Assembly (NCBI RefSeq): GCF_014701195.1
Contig: NZ_AP018712.1
Span: forward strand, 948,501-1,012,500
Source of the DNA: Tepiditoga spiralis
GTDB lineage: Bacteria; Thermotogota; Thermotogae; Petrotogales; Petrotogaceae
Reading direction: 5' to 3'
DNA: 64,000 nucleotides
Every line of letters starts with the position of its first letter. The stretch's first letter is position 1. Under the pieces are notes generated by a model. That model worked only from the letters and a program-made list of their open reading frames with translations, had not been told where the DNA came from and did no database searches. The position numbers and the translations under genes are program-made. Below, in pieces: positions 62,313 through 64,000 of the stretch.

Positions 62313-64000
62313 CTATTTAATATTTTTAATTTTTTCTACTGAAATGCCTGTTAATTCAGAAATCATATTCACATCTAATCCTTTTTTAAGCATGTTCTTT
62401 GCTACTTTTTCTATCTCTGTTAATTCAACATCTTTATCCAAATTACTAACAATTTCAACCTCTTTTTTATCAAAAGCTATTGAAACTTTTATTATATCAT
62501 TTATTCCATAATTTTTTATATCTTCTTCATACCTTTTTTCATTTATTTGTTTTAATCCATTTTTAGCACTATTTAATAGTGTTTTTTCGTTTTTATAAAA
62601 CTTTTTAAACTCTATTATTATTCCTTTGTCTGTTTTATCTTTTGGAATTAAAATAACATCAGCTCTTCCAAGTCCTGTTTCTCTATTACTCTTTATTATG
62701 TACTTTTCTTTTAAACCAACACTCATTCCAAGTATTAATCCATGATAAAATCTTTCTGGTTCTTCTCCACTAACGTCAAAATAACTCAATGTATTCATAG
62801 TTAGTTTTTGAAAGTCTTCTTTAAACTCTTCTATATGTCCATTTATTAAATTTATTAATATATTATTGAGCTTTATTCTTTCTTCTTCAAGCATAGATAC
62901 TACAGTTTTATTATAAAATATTTTTACTTCTTTATTTGGTATCTTTAAAGTATATCTTTCATAATCATGATTTATATTTTTTGTCCATTTTAAATATCCG
63001 CTGAATAAAAATAATGTCCATACAGACTCTTCTAAGTTGTTATTTAAGTCACCATAAACCATAGTTTCATTTATTGTACTTTCAATTTCTTCACCATTTA
63101 TTAGTTTTTCTATTTTATCTTTTAATTCAGCACTTCCTTGTTTTATTAATTGTTTAACTAAGTAGTTTCCACTCGTATTCATCCAATATGGTCTTATTTT
63201 ACCTTTATTCTTTGCAAGAGTTACTATAGAAAAAGGATTGTAAATTTCAACACCACCAAAATTATAACCATTGTACCAATCTATAACTTCACTTTCTTCA
63301 TATTCAAGTTCATAATACTTCAATGTTTCTTCAACTTCTTCTTTAGTTAAACCATACTTATCATTGAATAGTTCATTCAATACAGTAGAAACTTCTAAGT
63401 TATTCACACCAGTAAAGATACTTTCTTTAGAAACTCTTGTTATACCAGTAAGAACTGCTTTTTCAAGGTATACATTATCTTTTAATGCCATTCCAAATAA
63501 GTTACCAATTAAAGATATTATTTCATCATAGTATCCGTGTAAGTAAGCTTGTTGAATGGGAGTATCGTATTCATCTATTAATATTATTACCTTTTTACCA
63601 TAGTATCTTTCCATATATTCAGATAAACTTCTTATAGAATTTTCATAATCAGCATCTAAAGCTTCTCTACCCATTATTTTATCATATATAATTTTTTCTT
63701 CATTATCTAAAACTTCTAAAACATACTTATGCTTTAAATACAACCTTGAAAGCTCCATGGTTAATAAAGCATGCATCTTTTTTAAGTTATTAGACTTTAA
63801 ATCTTTAAAGGTGATGTATATAACTGGATGTTTATTTAAATGTTTTTCTATTATATTTTTTTCTTTATATATTTTTAAGTTTTTAAAGAGGTATTCGTTA
63901 TTTTGAGTAATATCAAAAAAGTACTTCATCATAGATTGACTGAGAGTTTTCCCAAACCTTCTTGGTCTTGTTATTAATAAAACATTCCCACCTTCAATAA
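62313..64000 (-). CDS. AAA-ATPase-like / PD-(D/E)XK protein, 5' end beyond the window
   Basis: The frame continues upstream of the first internal ATG (63932) to the window edge, adding NVLLITRPRRFGKTLSQS, the Walker-A-like region expected in this family. Walker B is in IILIDEYDTPIQQAY. The C-terminal nuclease-like part has Asp in LGRADVILIPK and E-x-K in GIIIEFKKF. A short helix-turn-helix-like end (MLKKGLDVNMISELTGISVE) resembles the tail of Rpn-type PD-(D/E)XK proteins. It is a diverged paralogue of 28570-30108. Cellular role is unknown. Confidence 0.85.
   Translation of the reverse strand, partial: IEGGNVLLITRPRRFGKTLSQSMMKYFFDITQNNEYLFKNLKIYKEKNIIEKHLNKHPVIYITFKDLKSNNLKKMHALLTMELSRLYLKHKYVLEVLDNEEKIIYDKIMGREALDADYENSIRSLSEYMERYYGKKVIILIDEYDTPIQQAYLHGYYDEIISLIGNLFGMALKDNVYLEKAVLTGITRVSKESIFTGVNNLEVSTVLNELFNDKYGLTKEEVEETLKYYELEYEESEVIDWYNGYNFGGVEIYNPFSIVTLAKNKGKIRPYWMNTSGNYLVKQLIKQGSAELKDKIEKLINGEEIESTINETMVYGDLNNNLEESVWTLFLFSGYLKWTKNINHDYERYTLKIPNKEVKIFYNKTVVSMLEEERIKLNNILINLINGHIEEFKEDFQKLTMNTLSYFDVSGEEPERFYHGLILGMSVGLKEKYIIKSNRETGLGRADVILIPKDKTDKGIIIEFKKFYKNEKTLLNSAKNGLKQINEKRYEEDIKNYGINDIIKVSIAFDKKEVEIVSNLDKDVELTEIEKVAKNMLKKGLDVNMISELTGISVEKIKNIK

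Overview
The window is about 64 kb of very AT-rich DNA from a bacterium with an outer membrane. Several genes point to Thermotogota, probably the Petrotogaceae side (Marinitoga, Oceanotoga, Geotoga or Petrotoga type). These are a 60-residue Thermotoga-type ferredoxin, the serA plus class V aminotransferase pair, DUF401, DUF2804 and YibE/F proteins, TolC-like and beta-barrel proteins, and AAA-ATPase/PD-(D/E)XK genes. This assignment is inference from gene content; no 16S rRNA gene is present.

Layout. 1-8.9 kb: secreted and beta-barrel proteins, a FliD-like protein, DUF401, a chemotaxis receptor and DUF2804. 8.9-18.5 kb: a MATE pump with its MarR regulator, HAD phosphatase, phosphofructokinase, groES-groEL under a CIRCE element, cobT under a cobalamin riboswitch, and a second receptor. 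18.5-27.3 kb: comEC, ptb, and a set of secreted proteins (thermonuclease lipoprotein, frameshifted OB-fold lipoprotein, beta-barrel, another lipoprotein, LysM 5'-nucleotidase) that together resemble a dispersed extracellular nucleic-acid scavenging module. 27.3-30.1 kb: YibE/F and an AAA/PD-(D/E)XK protein. 31.7-39.3 kb: a sugar ABC transporter divergent from a PfkB kinase, a sucrose-phosphate-synthase-like glycosyltransferase and a GH13 enzyme. 44-49.4 kb: two TolC-like proteins plus MacA/MacB-like export genes. 49.4-64 kb: ferredoxin, serine biosynthesis, a response-regulator diguanylate cyclase, tRNA-Trp, feoA-feoC-feoB, a glycerol-3-phosphate dehydrogenase-like flavoprotein, an ArsB/NhaD-type transporter, a small thioredoxin, a 3-methyladenine glycosylase, a ComM-like ATPase and a partial second AAA/PD-(D/E)XK gene.

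The most striking content is a circular-bacteriocin locus present twice. The fuller copy (about 39.44-43.67 kb) encodes a 74-residue precursor with the hallmarks of the AS-48/leucocyclicin class: a three-residue leader, then LVGTLGIP, ending GKAAAISW. It is followed by a 590-residue membrane protein, a SpoIIM/DUF95-like protein whose eighth codon is TAA, an ABC ATPase and two small membrane proteins that are immunity candidates. A degraded copy (about 30.19-31.62 kb) has lost 63 bp inside the peptide gene and about 2.7 kb between the membrane-protein and ATPase genes, but keeps both small membrane genes open. Both copies have a homopolymeric T tract (T11 and T23) directly upstream of an extended -10 box, which suggests a length-variable promoter. 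The MacAB-TolC-like operon next door could be the outer-membrane-adapted counterpart of the accessory transporter of AS-48 clusters.

Regulation visible in the sequence includes two MarR operators in a divergent promoter region, CIRCE, a B12 riboswitch, a DtxR-like palindrome at feo, good promoters of the form TTGAAT-N17-TATAAT, many extended -10 boxes, and intrinsic terminators that often overlap the 3' ends of convergent genes.
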